DNA of 64,000 bases from Lineolata rhizophorae (Eukaryota > Ascomycota > Dothideomycetes > Lineolatales > Lineolataceae), in the NCBI GenBank assembly GCA_010093515.1, contig MU001692.1, positions 128,326 through 192,325 of the forward strand, given 5' to 3'. The notes beneath the pieces are model-generated. The model saw nothing but the letters and a program-made list of their open reading frames with translations. It was not told the origin of the DNA and made no database searches. Position numbers and translations under genes: made by a program. Of the stretch, positions 1-12,300 are shown piece after piece; the first letter of the stretch is position 1, and every line of letters starts with the position of its first letter.

Positions 1-2
1 AG

Positions 3-152
3 AACGCGCAGGGGATGCAGGGCACCATGGGGGGCTTGGAGGGGTTGGAGACTGTGAGGGTGTTTCCGAGGCCCGGGGAGGGGAGCGCGGGGACAGGGGC
101 GGGTGCGGGGGGCCTGCAGGGGCAGCAGCAGCAACAGGGTGGGGGGTGGTGA
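3..152 (+). CDS. 3' end of a truncated protein-coding gene
   Basis: The frame beginning at base 3 is open from the window edge to a TGA at 150-152. It encodes a 49-residue C-terminal tail that is very rich in Gly, Ala and Gln, ending in five Gln, three Gly and a Trp. The GC-rich composition contrasts with the AT-richer DNA that follows, which suits the end of a coding exon. No domain is visible, so the product cannot be named. The rest of the gene lies outside the window. The other two frames also run through part of this stretch, so the frame choice is a judgement based on the natural stop and composition. Confidence 0.4.
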   Translation, partial: NAQGMQGTMGGLEGLETVRVFPRPGEGSAGTGAGAGGLQGQQQQQGGGW

Positions 153-1482
153 GATGGGATTGAGGGGGATTGGAGGTTGTGGGCATGGTGAGTGCGTGAT
201 GGTGGGGGGGCGGGGGTAGTAAGTGGGTGGTGAGAGTCCTTCAGGAGGGCGGAAAGGCTTGCCCATGGTGAGCGCATATGCGAGCGCTGATGGTACTAGC
301 GGGTGATGCGGCATCGCTGAGGCGGCGACTATTTTTACCTCTGGTGAGCGTCTGGGATCACGGTCGTGGCTTTTGTGGCACGTAGGCGTTCTAGGCGTTT
401 CTTGCTGCTTTTGAGCCTCCTTTTTCTTATCATTAGGTTAGTGTAGGGAGTAGAAGGGTGAGTTGTGGGTGCTAAGAAAAGGGGTGTGAGCTCTTGCTGG
501 TGATAAGGTGGCCGGAAGATCGAAGGTAATTATTGCTTTTTTTATGGTTGAGGAGCTGCGGGTGTGCGGGTGTGGAGAGGTAAGCTTTGAAGTGAGAGGA
601 CTCTCGTTCTGGCCTCTGATGCCTGTGTTTGGATTAAGCCTTGAGTGTTATTATTATCTGGTTCTGAACGGGACGGAACACGCTGGTTGGTTTATAGCGT
701 GAATCGAGATTATTTATTGATGCTGGGGGTATGGGTGTTGGTGATATGATTACCGGGGTGTTCGTGTGCGCTGGTAGGGAGTGATGATTCATACTGATTT
801 AGATTCGGTTTGCAAGTTAGAAGAGTAGTAGTCACGTTGTGAGGTCATCCAATCGTCAGTGCATGGGCTAATTCTTAAGTAGACTTGACGAAGTAGGTAT
901 GCCATGTAAGCTTTATGCTCAGCTCGTTCTCAAAGCATCTCCAAAAGTGGATAGGCGCTTAATGCGAGATAGGGCCTAGTACTCAAAACATTGAATCCAG
1001 AAAGAAGTTCATATACTAGATGCCGTCAGGCTCTTCAAATGAATTCTATGCTTGTTAGAATCCTTTGGTGTCGAAATCGTGCTATGGAGTCATCACACCT
1101 AGATGTAATCAAACGCCGCTGGTCAGGGTCTTATGCCATTTGTGCTGTCAGAGTGTTCTTCTGTTGCTGCCCCGCACATAACTAAGGCACCGCACGAAGT
1201 GCAAATACAAAACGGTGAGTAAGTCATGTAAGTTCGCAGTTCAACAGAACTGGAATATTAGAATTGGGCTATGCCTAGCCTAGACAGTAATTTTCAAAAC
1301 CTACTTTTCCGAAATAAAGAGAAAGGGCCGAAGAAAGTTAAGAGACATAGAAATAGTTGCTCAGTTACTGACAAATTAGCCGGTAAAATCTGGGCCAATG
1401 CCTAGGGCACAACCCTCGACAACCGCATTGACACATGCATCCGTCATGAGTGACGAAATGGCTAGGGAAAATTGCAACGCGC
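153..1482. other. Intergenic, gene-free stretch
   Basis: About 1.3 kb of moderately AT-rich sequence lies between the truncated gene and the small membrane-protein gene. Only short ORFs of up to 64 codons without recognisable content occur. I see no RNA gene, repeat or transposon end. Confidence 0.5.
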
Positions 1483-2199
1483 TCATTCAGCCCATGAATA
1501 CGTCAGGTCCACAGGGGCTCCCCAAATTCGGAATAGCCCCTCCCGTGTCATTTCATGAATTTGGGCGCTGGCAAGAAGAGAAATGAAGACACTTGGGCAG
1601 ACGAAGATAAGCTGAAGAGTGACTTGGTCGCTCGTTACTAGCGACCCGAAGATAAGGCTTCCAAGGGCCCCGTATGATATGATATCAAACTGATACCGAT
1701 CCCTAGGGTGGAGGAAGCAGAACATGGCCATAAACATGAGGAAAGCTGCAAAAACCGCACAGAGAAGACTGTCCGTGGGCTCCGCAATCAAGTTGGGCTG
1801 AAACCAGCGGGCAAAGCTGATAAGAGGTTTGAACTGTTGGGTTTAGCATGATTAGGAAGTGCTTTGCAAGTGACATACGGATGAAGAGTTTGATGAAGCC
1901 TAAGGTTAGAGTTCTCACATATTGTAAAGCTTTCGGCATGCCTGCGCTATGTTCGGGACGCGTGTAGACGAGATTGAAGCCCAAAACCATCTCCAAGAAG
2001 CCCACAAAAACAGCGAGACGCTTCAAATGTTTCTTCCAACGTTGTAAAACGTCAAGCTCACGAACAGAGTCCGACCAGATCCTTCATTGTACAATTCAGC
2101 AGCTTGTTTAGTAAAAGGTGCGAAAATATGCACATACCTCCGACGCTCAGGTAAGTCTTCGGGCTCCTTGCCCCTCGAATTAGTGCTGGGCACTGGCAT
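1483..2199 (-). CDS. Small four-helix membrane protein, function unknown
   Basis: This is a three-exon model: 2199-2138, 2081-1919 and 1833-1483. Introns are 56 and 85 bp, with GTATGT and GTGAGA donors and AAG/CAG acceptors. It gives 191 residues. It was assembled because separate open frames join in phase into one coherent protein: MPVPSTNSRGKEPEDLPERR, then a basic helix, then four hydrophobic segments. These lie at about residues 43-62 (LAVFVGFLEMVLGFNLVY), 94-113 (SLLCAVFAAFLMFMAMFCFL), 124-140 (IISYGALGSLIFGSLV) and 145-166. The soluble N-terminus and short C-terminus flank the membrane part. I do not recognise the family. It could be a small ER or organelle membrane protein. The 5' intron position is the least certain part of the model. 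Confidence 0.6.
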
Positions 2200-3244
2200 G
2201 GTGACAAAACTTGACTTTTGCGCTTGTTGCAGGAACCAAAATGCGATTATGTCGAGGTAGAAGGAAGAGTAAGTTTTTAATCTTCGCGCTGTTCAGGAAG
2301 GGATACTCGTTGGAAGTCCGACTCATTGTGATGGCCACCGCATTTACCAATCCGATTGGTACGACGGGTTTCTACCACTTTCTCCATGGAATGAAGGTCG
2401 CTTGACTTTCTCCAGTTATTTTCGAAGGTGAATTTACAGTCACCCACAATGATGAGGCATGGGAATTTAGCACCCCTCGCTGTGTGGATTTTATATACGT
2501 AGCACTGATTTGCTTCGTTGAAAGGCAAAGTGAATAGGCTACTTATAGTGGGCAAGCTAATGGTGAATTGCAATAGCATCCTTCTTCTTGTGAGAAGTCA
2601 ACCCAGTGAACTTGATGATCTTGTTCGTTTCCGGAAGCCAAGCACGTGAGGGACCTAAGAGGCCGCGAGCCTCATGTGGCGCAGCTAGTACGGCCCTTGT
2701 CACTTCTCAGCCGTGGGACAAAATACGGTTATCCGATTAGTATATTTAAGCCCCGTTGGAGCCGGGGCCGCGGAGGATGATCCCGGCACTTCGGAACGTC
2801 CATCTTTACAGGACCAAAGCTTACAAAGCAGTGGGGGCCAAGAGATCTCCTATTGCGATTCCGCGGTGAGAATAGTCGCTGGGAACTCAGTAACTCATCT
2901 ATTTTGCTTAAATATCAACAATATCGTGTCTGATTGTAAAGCGTGGCAAAGTTAGAGATACTAACGTCCGCTGAGCCTGGGCCAGTGCATTAAATTGAGC
3001 CGCAGCGTCATCTTGAGGTTGCTAGGAGCGCGACGTTGCCCGCTTCACCCTGGCACCCGAGCGGGTGTGGCGTATGTATTGACGATAAATTTAGCTTCCT
3101 GCCAAAACCCCCAGCCCCCAGCCTGCGGCTGTGCATTAACGCCGAAGCGCAGGTGGCACGAACTCCGTCCTCCGTACAAAGGATGGCCTTTCCTTCAAGC
3201 CTCCTTCCGCATGAAGCAAGACAACTGCCCCGAACGCAGACACG
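2200..3244. other. Divergent intergenic region
   Basis: About 1 kb lies between two divergent membrane-protein genes. It must hold both promoters. No convincing exon was found. ORFs here are short and lack protein-like composition. Confidence 0.5.
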
Positions 3245-6026
3245 ATGGCGTCGCTGGGCGGGTACGAGCGCGTGTCGCTCCACGACGATAACCCATCCGA
3301 GCAGAGGCCGAGCGCTTCTTCGCAGTCGCCCGCCGAATCCCGCAGTCGATCCCGCAGCCCTTCCCGCAGCCTTTCCCGCAGCCCGTCTCCGCTCGCAACG
3401 GAGGAGCGCGATGCCCTGAGCCCCCACACCAATTTCGAGACGCCATCCTTCGAAACGCGATCCTTCGAGCGCGCCGTGTCGCCGCTCGACGTGCCCGGCG
3501 AAAGCGAAAACGACATTCCGCTGCAAGATTTCTCGCGGTCGAGGTACTTGTCCGTTCCGGATATCGAGTATGGTGACGCCGAGCACGATGACGCCGAGCG
3601 CGACGGTATGGCCGCGCGCATATCGTTTGCTCACGACGAGGCCTTTTTGTACCCGCCGCTGGACCCTAGCGCTTGGACGGAGGAGATCAAGGAGAAGCAT
3701 TTGCCCGTGCCAGTGCCGACGATGGGGAAGAAGACAAGTAAAATGAAATACTTCCCATGGCAAGGAATCAGTTCGTTAGTTGCGGTCATAATACGTACGT
3801 GATTCACAAATGGAGTTACAAAGCTGCGAGAATATTTGGCTCACGTACCCGTGAATTTGGTTTAGTCACCGGCGGAGCCGCCGCCGTGCTCGCAGCCAGC
3901 AATGAAAGCGCCTTGAGCAAATGGGAGGTTGGGAAATTGCCGGTTCAGCCACAGGTGTGGGTCTCGCTTCTTTCGACGATAATGGATGCGCTTTTAGTCT
4001 TCGCGCTCGCCGAAGGTGTCTCGTGCTCGTTTTGGAGGAAGGCCGAAACAGGTGTTACAGTAAGTCGGGTTTCCTAGTACGCTCTTGACAAGACGCTCAT
4101 GAGACGCAGCTTTTCGAGCTTTACGAGTATTTCGAATCTTCGGCTGTCATTGGTGCCATAGCAAGATTGTTCCGTGGCAGGCTCAACATAGTCGCTATAT
4201 GTGAGTTTCGACTAGAAAGCTCGTGCATAGACTATGGGCTAATTCTGTGTTATCGTGTAGCTTGCCTACTCGCTGCTCTTTCGGCTTTACGCGGTCCTCT
4301 TTTGCAAAGGGCATCGTTTGTTGATGGTACTGTGTCCCGAAAGTCGTACCGACTATGTTAGTGGGCACAGGAATCTAACCCCAAGACCAGAACACGCTAC
4401 GTTTCCGACAAAGGGGGAGCTTGAAATAAGAAGTAAGCATACCTTGTAATTGGGATGCCTACTCAAAATGATGCTAACTTAGCGTAGTGGCCCAGGTTCT
4501 TCCATTACCGTATTATTATCCATCTGGGCCTGCTGTGACCTACGGGCGGCACTTTGAGGGCGTCCTCAAGGACTTCTTGCAACAAGATCCAACGCCGCTG
4601 ACATATGGCGAGTGTGGAGATGAGTGTGATACTCGGGTCAAAGTGAGTTTAGAGAATAATCAATCTGCGTGCTTTACTTACCGCCTTCATAGGGATTTGG
4701 CTTTAAAGTCCAGGATTGCCGTAATGCGTCCTTCCCATTCGACCTAAGTATTGGTGGCGGCGAGGCCGAAAACGCCGAAAACATAACGTCCTTGACGTTC
4801 GCCATTGGCAGCAACGCGTGGAGTGACAGCCAAAATCAATTTGATCTCAATGCTAATAGCCTGGCCTGGCGGGATCGATTCGACGTCACCACTGTCTTCA
4901 AAGATACCACAGACTGCCGAGGTGATGTTAAAGTCAATATTTGCACTCTTCGGCAAGGCTTAGTAGAGTATGACGTACACTTGGCGAACGGTCGAGCATC
5001 TTTGGTCAATCCACACCACCAGAACGACACGTTCATCTCCGAAACGTCCGTCCTCAACCAAATATCACGCCGAAGTCGTTTGATAGTCCGCTAATCTGCT
5101 TCGTAGTATTCCATTTTCCGAAGCAGACGCTTTCGACACGATGACATGGTGGGCTGAAGCCTTTAATCGATTGTTCTCTATGCAAGCAAATATCACCTGG
5201 AGGGCTCCGACTGATGACCCGAGCTCGAGCGATCAGCGTGACGACAAGGGATCATGGGTTGTGGAATCAGAAATGGCTGGATCGGCAAGTATGCTATTCA
5301 GTAGCAACAGCGGCTCTTATGACAGTGGAAACTGTTCCATAAGCTGGACGAATCCTATGCAGGTAAGAGCCTTGCCCCTACTTACGACACCTTTCGTCAC
5401 CTATACATGATACTTATTTTTGATTCAATTAGGATATTCTTGATTCTATGCGCGAGCTCGCATTCCGGTGCTCTATCTCCGCTGGAGCTGTCGAAGATCC
5501 ACAGTACTTTTTCCCGAACGGCACGCTATATACGGCAATTCCCGAGGATGACTGGCACCCCATCGTGTCAAACTGGACGCAACATGTATCCTACGAAGGC
5601 AAGGTGTCTTTTGCCGCTTACCGGACCAACTTCGACTTCCTAGCCGCCGCTATCTCGGTCTCGTTAATGGGAGTGTTCGCCGTTGCGCCACTTTACTGGG
5701 CCTGGTGGGAACTGGGCCATCGTGCCAGCCTGAACCCTCTTGATGTAGCGCACGCCTTCAACGCGCCCATCTTCCAGGGCGTCGAAGGCAGCCGCGCGCG
5801 TAACCGCCGCGTGCAGCAGGTTACGGGAGCGCAGGGAAGCGCCCGCTGGAGCGCCATTGATGTCTCGGTGCCATCCCAGGCGCGGCACCGACGCGGCGAT
5901 GCCACCGGCGACAACGAGAGTACGAGGCCTAGACTCACAGGCAGGTTTGCTAGGAAAAGGCCCAGCAATGCCACGCGGGAATCCTTTGTTTCGGCTACTA
6001 GCTCGGCAAGACAGCTTCTGAGGTGA
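3245..6026 (+). CDS. DUF3176-like multi-pass membrane protein
   Basis: Nine exons: 3245-3794, 3866-4059, 4110-4200, 4261-4326, 4391-4432, 4488-4642, 4693-5045, 5107-5362 and 5433-6026. Introns are 50-71 bp, and the model gives 766 residues. The N-terminal ~165 residues are Ser/Arg-rich and likely disordered. Splicing of exon 1 to exon 2 creates a hydrophobic helix (GISSLVAVII joined to a Gly/Ala-rich run). It is followed by a second helix (WVSLLSTIMDALLVFALAEG), a third near LNIVAI...LLAALSALRGPLLQ, a long extracytoplasmic region with several Asn-X-Ser/Thr sites and Cys, and a final helix (AAAISVSLMGVFAVAPLYW). A basic cytoplasmic tail ends the protein. This layout matches the abundant DUF3176 family of filamentous fungi, whose function is unknown. 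The exon 4/5 junction is the weakest: nearby alternative donors would create a stop. Confidence 0.75.
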
Positions 6027-7389
6027 GGCTGGGGGAGCCGCGTAGTTGATACTCTGCGGTTCCATCGTCAGCACGTAACTTTGGCCGCACTTTCCTAATG
6101 GGTGCCGCCGTATTGCACATTCTGCGAAATTGTAACCGCCGCAGGAAGGCTACCGGTGTCGTGAAAAAGCATCATGCGACCAAGTTTCGCCGCTTTTAAA
6201 ACGGGGTCAGTGGTGGTGGTGATAGGCTGCCTTTCGAGGCTTCCTGTCGGAGCGTCAGCGCCGTGCCCGAAACCATCGTTGCCTGGAAGAAGAGAACGGC
6301 ACGCAAGGCTATGAACAAACGCATTTGGGGCCAAGAAATTGGTGAGCGCAGCTTGCTCTCATTTTAAGGACGGATATTCACTCACACTTTCCGAGGCAAT
6401 GGCAGAGTCAGGCCTGACGGAGGAGTCGGTGCCTTTAATGGGCGGCGAGACACTGGCTTACAGTGGGTTGGGCAGACTGAAAGTGAGCTCTAGGCGCTAG
6501 TATCCAAGGATTTGAAAATAGTGACCAATGAGCGATGCTTGCCAAGGCGGCCACTACTACCCGACCGCCCTAACTGCATGACGCCGTGACGGATCAAGAC
6601 ACCGACGACGGACACGGCTTCCCGCGATACAAGCGGCCCATGTGGTACATTGGCTGCTTTTGGACTGTCGCCAGTGGCTGCTTCTTCCCAAGCCACAAAA
6701 CCCCGCTTGCAGGGCAAACTCACTAAATCAAGGCAACCGCCGCCTCACTTTTCCATGACCAACTTACGCCCGACAGCCCCTCCTTATCATGTGACGCTGC
6801 TTCAGCCTTGTGCGTTCAGCCGTCACCGGAATCTTGCCCCGCCTCATTCTCTTTGGTGCTTTTGACCTAAACTTTTGGCTCTCTCTCGTCATTCAAATTG
6901 AGCCGCGAAACTCGAAACTAACTTAGCCTCTCCGTCCCGCTGTCTACTTCACCCAGGTGTGGACCGAATCAGACGAATTGCCCCATCGTAGCAAGTGCTC
7001 CAAGATGAACGATGGCTCTCAGAGGTTTTGCTACGAGATCCAGCTCCCCTCCCGCCAATTTACGTCCCCTGAGGCCTAGGACGGAGCGATGTGTCCACAA
7101 ACAAAAGTTGTCGTCATGCCAACGGAAAGGCACGGCGCTTTGCTGCGCTTGCTACGGGAAGAAACGGAACCGCGGTGGCCCGCAACCCTCTGGAGTCGAC
7201 GCCATTACTCTGGCAGGATCAGAATGTCTCGTTGAGGATTATTGCCCGCACTGTCGCGGTGGGTGTTCATGGCGCAATTGCCGAACTGATGCGATTGTTG
7301 CGTGACTGACTGCCGTCCTAGCATACTGGAAAGGGCGGCATGGCGTGCAAACCCGACCAAATCCACCTAGGCCCTCTGCGACGTACCAA
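6027..7389. other. Intergenic region upstream of the RBR ligase
   Basis: About 1.4 kb. Bases 7012-7305 carry an open frame with a Cys-rich end (CPHCRGGCSWRNC), and a second frame with a good start context at 7004 is broken by a TAG. Either could be a 5' exon or leader of the downstream gene, but no splice path to it is convincing. Nothing else is recognisable. Confidence 0.4.
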
Positions 7390-8942
7390 ATGGAATCGAC
7401 TGCCACCTCTGTTCCTCCAGGGTCCTCCGGCGCGGAAAAAATTGTCGAGTGCGACTTGCCATCTCCGTGGTCCTCTAGCTGGCCCAAAACTGCAATTGAG
7501 AGTGGAAAACTTACCATCGGGATGATCAGAGAGCAAGCCGCAAAAAAATTTGGAGCCGACGATCCCAGCGTCATTCGACTCACTCACGCCCGGAGGTCAG
7601 GAGACAAGCCTTTCATCCCGCTGCTAGATGATTCCATGACGGCTAGAGCTGCGGGGCTTGCCCCACAAAGCGAACTTTTGGTTGGCTGGAAGGATTCCCT
7701 AGTCCTCGAAGACATCCAACCCAGGAAGTTATTCTCGGAAAAGTTCACCATGCGCGTTCCCGGGTTCCATAAAGGAGAGGCAAAGCTGGGCTTGCTACGT
7801 ATCCTCGTCGCCCGCCATCTCAATCTTCCTCATGAGCGCATGGTGGCATTGTACTCGCCACGAGGAGGACTCCTTGAGGACGACAAGGCCTTGATTGACG
7901 AAGATAATCTGGGCTACGATGGCCCTCGCACGCCTGTCACGAAGCGTAAGGTCTGGTATGATGTACTAACAAGCTCGGTCGCTCCGATGCTATCTCGTTT
8001 CGGCGTCTATCTGAACGGGCATGAGCCGCCCGGTCTCATCCCGCTTATTTTTGACGCTTCCGCAGCTGGCCTCGAGGACGAAATACCTCGACTTTGGAAG
8101 TCGGCCCAAAGCGAACGATCAACACTCCGCTCACGTGAGACTCATCTCGTCGGTCTTGGGATTTGCGTAGTGTGCGACGAGAAGAAATTCAGATTTGAGT
8201 TTCCCACCCGTGTCACTCGTAGGTGTAAGCATCTCCCTTCGGTCTGCACGGAGGACATGCAGCAATGGATCGCATCCGAATTGGAAAGCAAAGGCTGGGA
8301 GAATATCAAGTGTCCTCTCTGCAGCGAAATGCTTCTCTATGAGGATGTGCTGACTCACGCGTCGCCTGAGACTTTCCAAAGGTACGAGTGCATAGCTCTT
8401 TGTTGGTTTTATGCACCACCATCCGGAGGACGCGGTCTAATAAGTCTCAATTAGGTACGACAACTTCGTCACGCGTGACGCCCTTGGAAAAATGCCCAAC
8501 TTCCGCTGGTGTTTGCGAACCGGCTGTGAGTTTGGCCAGTTGCACGATATCGACATGGACGGCCCAAGAATACGTTGCCTAGCATGCTTCTACGAAGCTT
8601 GTGTTATCCACAACTGCGAATGGCACGTCTCGGAAACGTGCGAACAGTATAACTTGCGCACGAACCCGCGTGCCCATGCGGAAATCGAGGCTTCCGAGAA
8701 GACCATCGCCGACACCACGAAGAAATGCCCGAATTGCAACGTTTCCATCGAGAAGAACCGGGGTTGCGAACACATGACGTGTAAGCCTACCAATGCGTAC
8801 GCTTTATATCTGCAGCTGACATTGCCGGATCTTAGGCAGGCAATGTCGACACGAGTTTTGCTGGCACTGCTCCGGAAACTGGAAAGGAGGGAATTCTCAC
8901 CAGCCCGGATGCCCACTCCGCTCCCCATACGTAGTTCTATAG
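7390..8942 (+). CDS. RBR-type (RING-IBR-RING) E3 ubiquitin ligase
   Basis: Three exons (7390-8381, 8455-8780, 8836-8942; introns 73 and 55 bp) encode 474 residues. RING1 lies at about 260-315 (CVVCDEKKF ... CKHLPSVC ... CPLC). The IBR lies at about 347-395 (CLRTGC ... CLACF ... HNC ... CEQY). RING2 lies at about 420-465 (CPNC ... RGCEHMTC ... CRHEFCWHC). In this family E2-ubiquitin binds RING1, and ubiquitin passes to a catalytic Cys in RING2 before the substrate. By alignment with HHARI and parkin the catalytic Cys is the one in RGCEHMTC, and it is present. The second intron splits the codon of the following Cys, and splicing restores the pattern exactly. Residues 10-90 and 115-190 resemble ubiquitin-like folds (weak inference). 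The first in-frame ATG was used; a 5' exon cannot be excluded. The substrate is unknown. An ariadne-like C-terminal domain is absent. Confidence 0.85.
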
Positions 8943-9231
8943 TTTTATATAAAGATACGTCGGATATACCAAATGATGCTTGTATTTAAACCCAAATGCT
9001 TCATATATTGCGACCAATACTGAAATGGTTTATCAAGCCTGCTTCAGAATTGATTTCGCTAGATCTATTCAACTTACAGACGAAGACTTGATGGTAGAAT
9101 GTGGAAAACTTTGGTCAGTCCGGTTGGTTATGCATGGACGCTATGTAATTGCTCAAAAGATTTCTTCGATTGCAAAAAATTTTCCTGCAATCGTGTTAAA
9201 AGGAAAGACACATTTAAGGCACAAAACAAAT

Positions 9232-9322
9232 TACGGGAGGGGGGGATCGAACCCCCGACCTTCTGCGATTACAGAATAGAGAGATTGTAAAGCAGACATC
9301 ATAACCACTAGACTACTCCCGC
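9232..9322 (-). tRNA. tRNA-Val (anticodon UAC) with 18-nt intron
   Basis: The reverse strand folds as a tRNA. The 7-bp acceptor stem is GCGGGAG/CTCCCGT (closing G-U), with discriminator A. The D arm contains the A box TAGTCTAGTGG. The anticodon stem is TCTGC/GCAGA. The T arm carries the B box GGTTCGATCCC. The anticodon loop reads TTTACA...C, giving anticodon TAC, interrupted after position 37 by an intron at 9285-9268. That is the canonical place for eukaryotic nuclear tRNA introns. The D-arm and anticodon-arm sequence closely resembles yeast tRNA-Val. A T4 run on the transcribed strand just downstream (9226-9223) can serve as the Pol III terminator. The mature length without intron is 73 nt. 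Confidence 0.93.
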
Positions 9323-12300
9323 TATCGCCTAATTTGTTGTTTCAAATTAACGGCGCAGCAGCACGAAATTTTAGTCTATATAATATATATTATTTAACAA
9401 ATTTGTCGTTCAAAAATATCCAAGCGCAAGGCTATTTCCCTTTCTGAGAGTTTTACCTAATACGGTGAAGAAATAAGGTAGGCACATCGGCATCCCCGGT
9501 CATTGCCATTGCGCGCGAATCACCTCTTGATCTGTGCGCTTGAATTGCTTACTTCCCTGTGCTCTGTGCGCTAGACCAGCTATCCTTCGAGAATACCGCA
9601 ATCACTAAGGCGTTTTGTGGTCCTAAAGAAATTTGGACGGTTGCGTACGAACAGCTTGTTGACATACATTTGGAATCTGCAATTACAATGCTCTCCTGCC
9701 TATGTCTCTATATGAAACAAGCCCAAGCGTACGATTGGATGGTAGCTCAGTGACCGCCAATGTGATGAATCCGTCGCAGTGATGTCTCACCATGTCCAAC
9801 CAGCCGTGGGAGCTAGAGCAACGCAGTACGAACGGTCAGCTGAGGAGCGAGGGGCCAAAGCTCCACCTACTCAGTAGACTTGAGTGGGTACTTCTTCAAG
9901 GTAGTTCACCGACATGAGAAGCGACACGTGCCTGCGGATTCGTGCCGTCCCGTACCCTCGCCTCCGTTCGGAACCTGTCCGTTAACCTTAAAACTTTAAT
10001 CCCATTACTGGCTTCAGGGCCAGTCTGTCTAACCATGGGGGCGAAGGATCCGCCTCGAGGCGAGTACCTAATCTTGTTTTCATCTCTGCCTTCCCTTCTC
10101 CCGTCATGTCTTATCTCCCTCAACTTCCATCTGCGACTCCACCGTCGCCGAGATACCATGCCATGTTCCGCCTTCTTAGTTATTTGTATGAAAGCCATGT
10201 GCCTACCACATTCAACCTGTCTGGTCTTGAATGGCAGTACAGCGACTAAGAGACCGCCTAGTCTCGACCGCCAATTATTGAATATGGGACCAAATCCTTC
10301 AGGCCTTATCGGTGCGGCTGAGCCGAGCGGGGCAATCCATGTGACGGCGACTTCAATTACGCCGAAGCGTCGTAATTCGGTTGAACTGGAGATTATTTCT
10401 TAGCATGTATGCTAAATCAAAGAATCAGAGCAGTGCGCAACTACAAACCGTATATCGAAGTCCAGTCACGTATGCATCTCACCGCAAATATTTGTCCGGC
10501 TGATTCGCCCCCTAAATGCTGCCTCGGGATAAAATCTGGATAAGAATCCGATCCACTGTGAGCCACTGTCCGTCGTAACTATTCCAATTTTCTAATTGAG
10601 CGGCGTGCATGCGGTGTGGCAATCCGTCTCTTTCTCAAGGAACTCGCACTATACGACAATCAGCAAAACGCAAAGTCAACTAGGTTAGCCCTGCGAAGTT
10701 TTCAGAAACAAGACTCGACCGAAAAGAGCGGAACGTGACGGTATCGCATCCGTTTGGGGGAATCAACGTCGACAAATGCGGGTTCGCGACCCGACAGACT
10801 GGCAAGTAATCCTGGATCTCTCTCGCCAAGACGGCAACGATTGGCTGTGAGGTGCATTCTCCAATATGAAGCTGCTGCATCGAGCCTAATATTACTAGAA
10901 ACCATTATTCATTCGATAGTTGTGGTCACAAGAAAACCGGATATAAAGGAGGACATTCGGTGTCAATCTGGTTCGTCCATGATGGCATGCGCCTCCCACC
11001 CACCACTCTTGCCGACTCCCTTGATGGTGTGCGCCTCCGTGGATGTTAACAAGCAAAACAGTTCCGCCAGCGCCGTGCAAGTGGCATTGTCATGCCTGCC
11101 TGTCAACCCAGCTACCACTTTGCGGATCCCACGCCCGGTAGCACCCGCGGACTTGGTCGTATCGCATTTGAGACCCCGGAGCGGGGCTTGACGGCCCCGC
11201 TGGGGGTGAAGGAGCCTGCAGTTGAACTTGATACTGCTGCCTCATCTGCGCAGACTGGCTTGCAGCTATAAGACGACGAGATGCCCGTCAGTAAAGATGG
11301 ACCGGTGCCTTGCGGGAAGCTCGAACGGGAGGCATACTCTGCTGAGCTCGTCTTACTTCCCGGAACGATTGAGACATCCGCCAATCGAGGACATCATTGC
11401 CTATCGTCGGAATGCTCTCCGCTTTGAGCCGATGGTTAAGCCGTTGCAGAAGAGCTTCTTGGTGGTTCGCCGGCACGTTGACCCATGAGGAACAGTGCGG
11501 CAGTTGGAGGACCATATTCTCCGTCTCCTCGTGGGTAATTTTCTAACGGTGGCGCGTGGTCAAAAAGGTTGTCTTGCAAGAACGGGGACTGATAGTATAT
11601 TTTGCAGATTCTACGGCTTCATCTATCGATGAAACCCCGTGTGTGGGGGAGTTGGGTCACCATATCGGGATAAGAGCACCCGCTTACCAGGAAACGCTTC
11701 CATTGCGCGCCATTATGGCCAGCCCCCCTCTGCGCCTCGCATGATTTCGAGCTTACTCTGACCTTTGGAGGCGCCGGGTCCATCCCTCCGTTGGTTGTCG
11801 AGGTCGATAGGAGGAGGAAGCGCCGGTCGTCTGAATAGGGTCTTGGAAAAGAATGCAAAGATGTCGCAATCGGGCCAGGCAGAAAACAACCAGGCTGACC
11901 CCGTTTAAGACGTGGCTTTCAGGTGATTCAGTGGCATCGAGGACATCGAGTGGGCCAATCAGTTGGCGGCGACGGTATGCGGCACAGCTTTTCGCCCTGT
12001 CTCACTAAGAGGCGCCCTCGCCGCAACGATGCCTGACAATGATAAACCAAAAAGGTGGAGAACTCGGGCCCTATTCACCCTATCAGCAAGGCAAAGGGGG
12101 AAAGACTAGCGTGATGGTTGCGTGCGGCACAGTTGGGCGTCCATAGCGGCGCTTTAACGGCCAACGGCCGGAAGCAGGCCGCAGAGATGTGGCCCAACTT
12201 TAGCAGCAAGCCGTACGTCTTGGAGCGCCGAAGGAGCAAAAAGCTCCATGACCCTTGTGGAAGCGTCGGCAGCGCTCGTGGTATTTTGGCCCTGCCCGAT

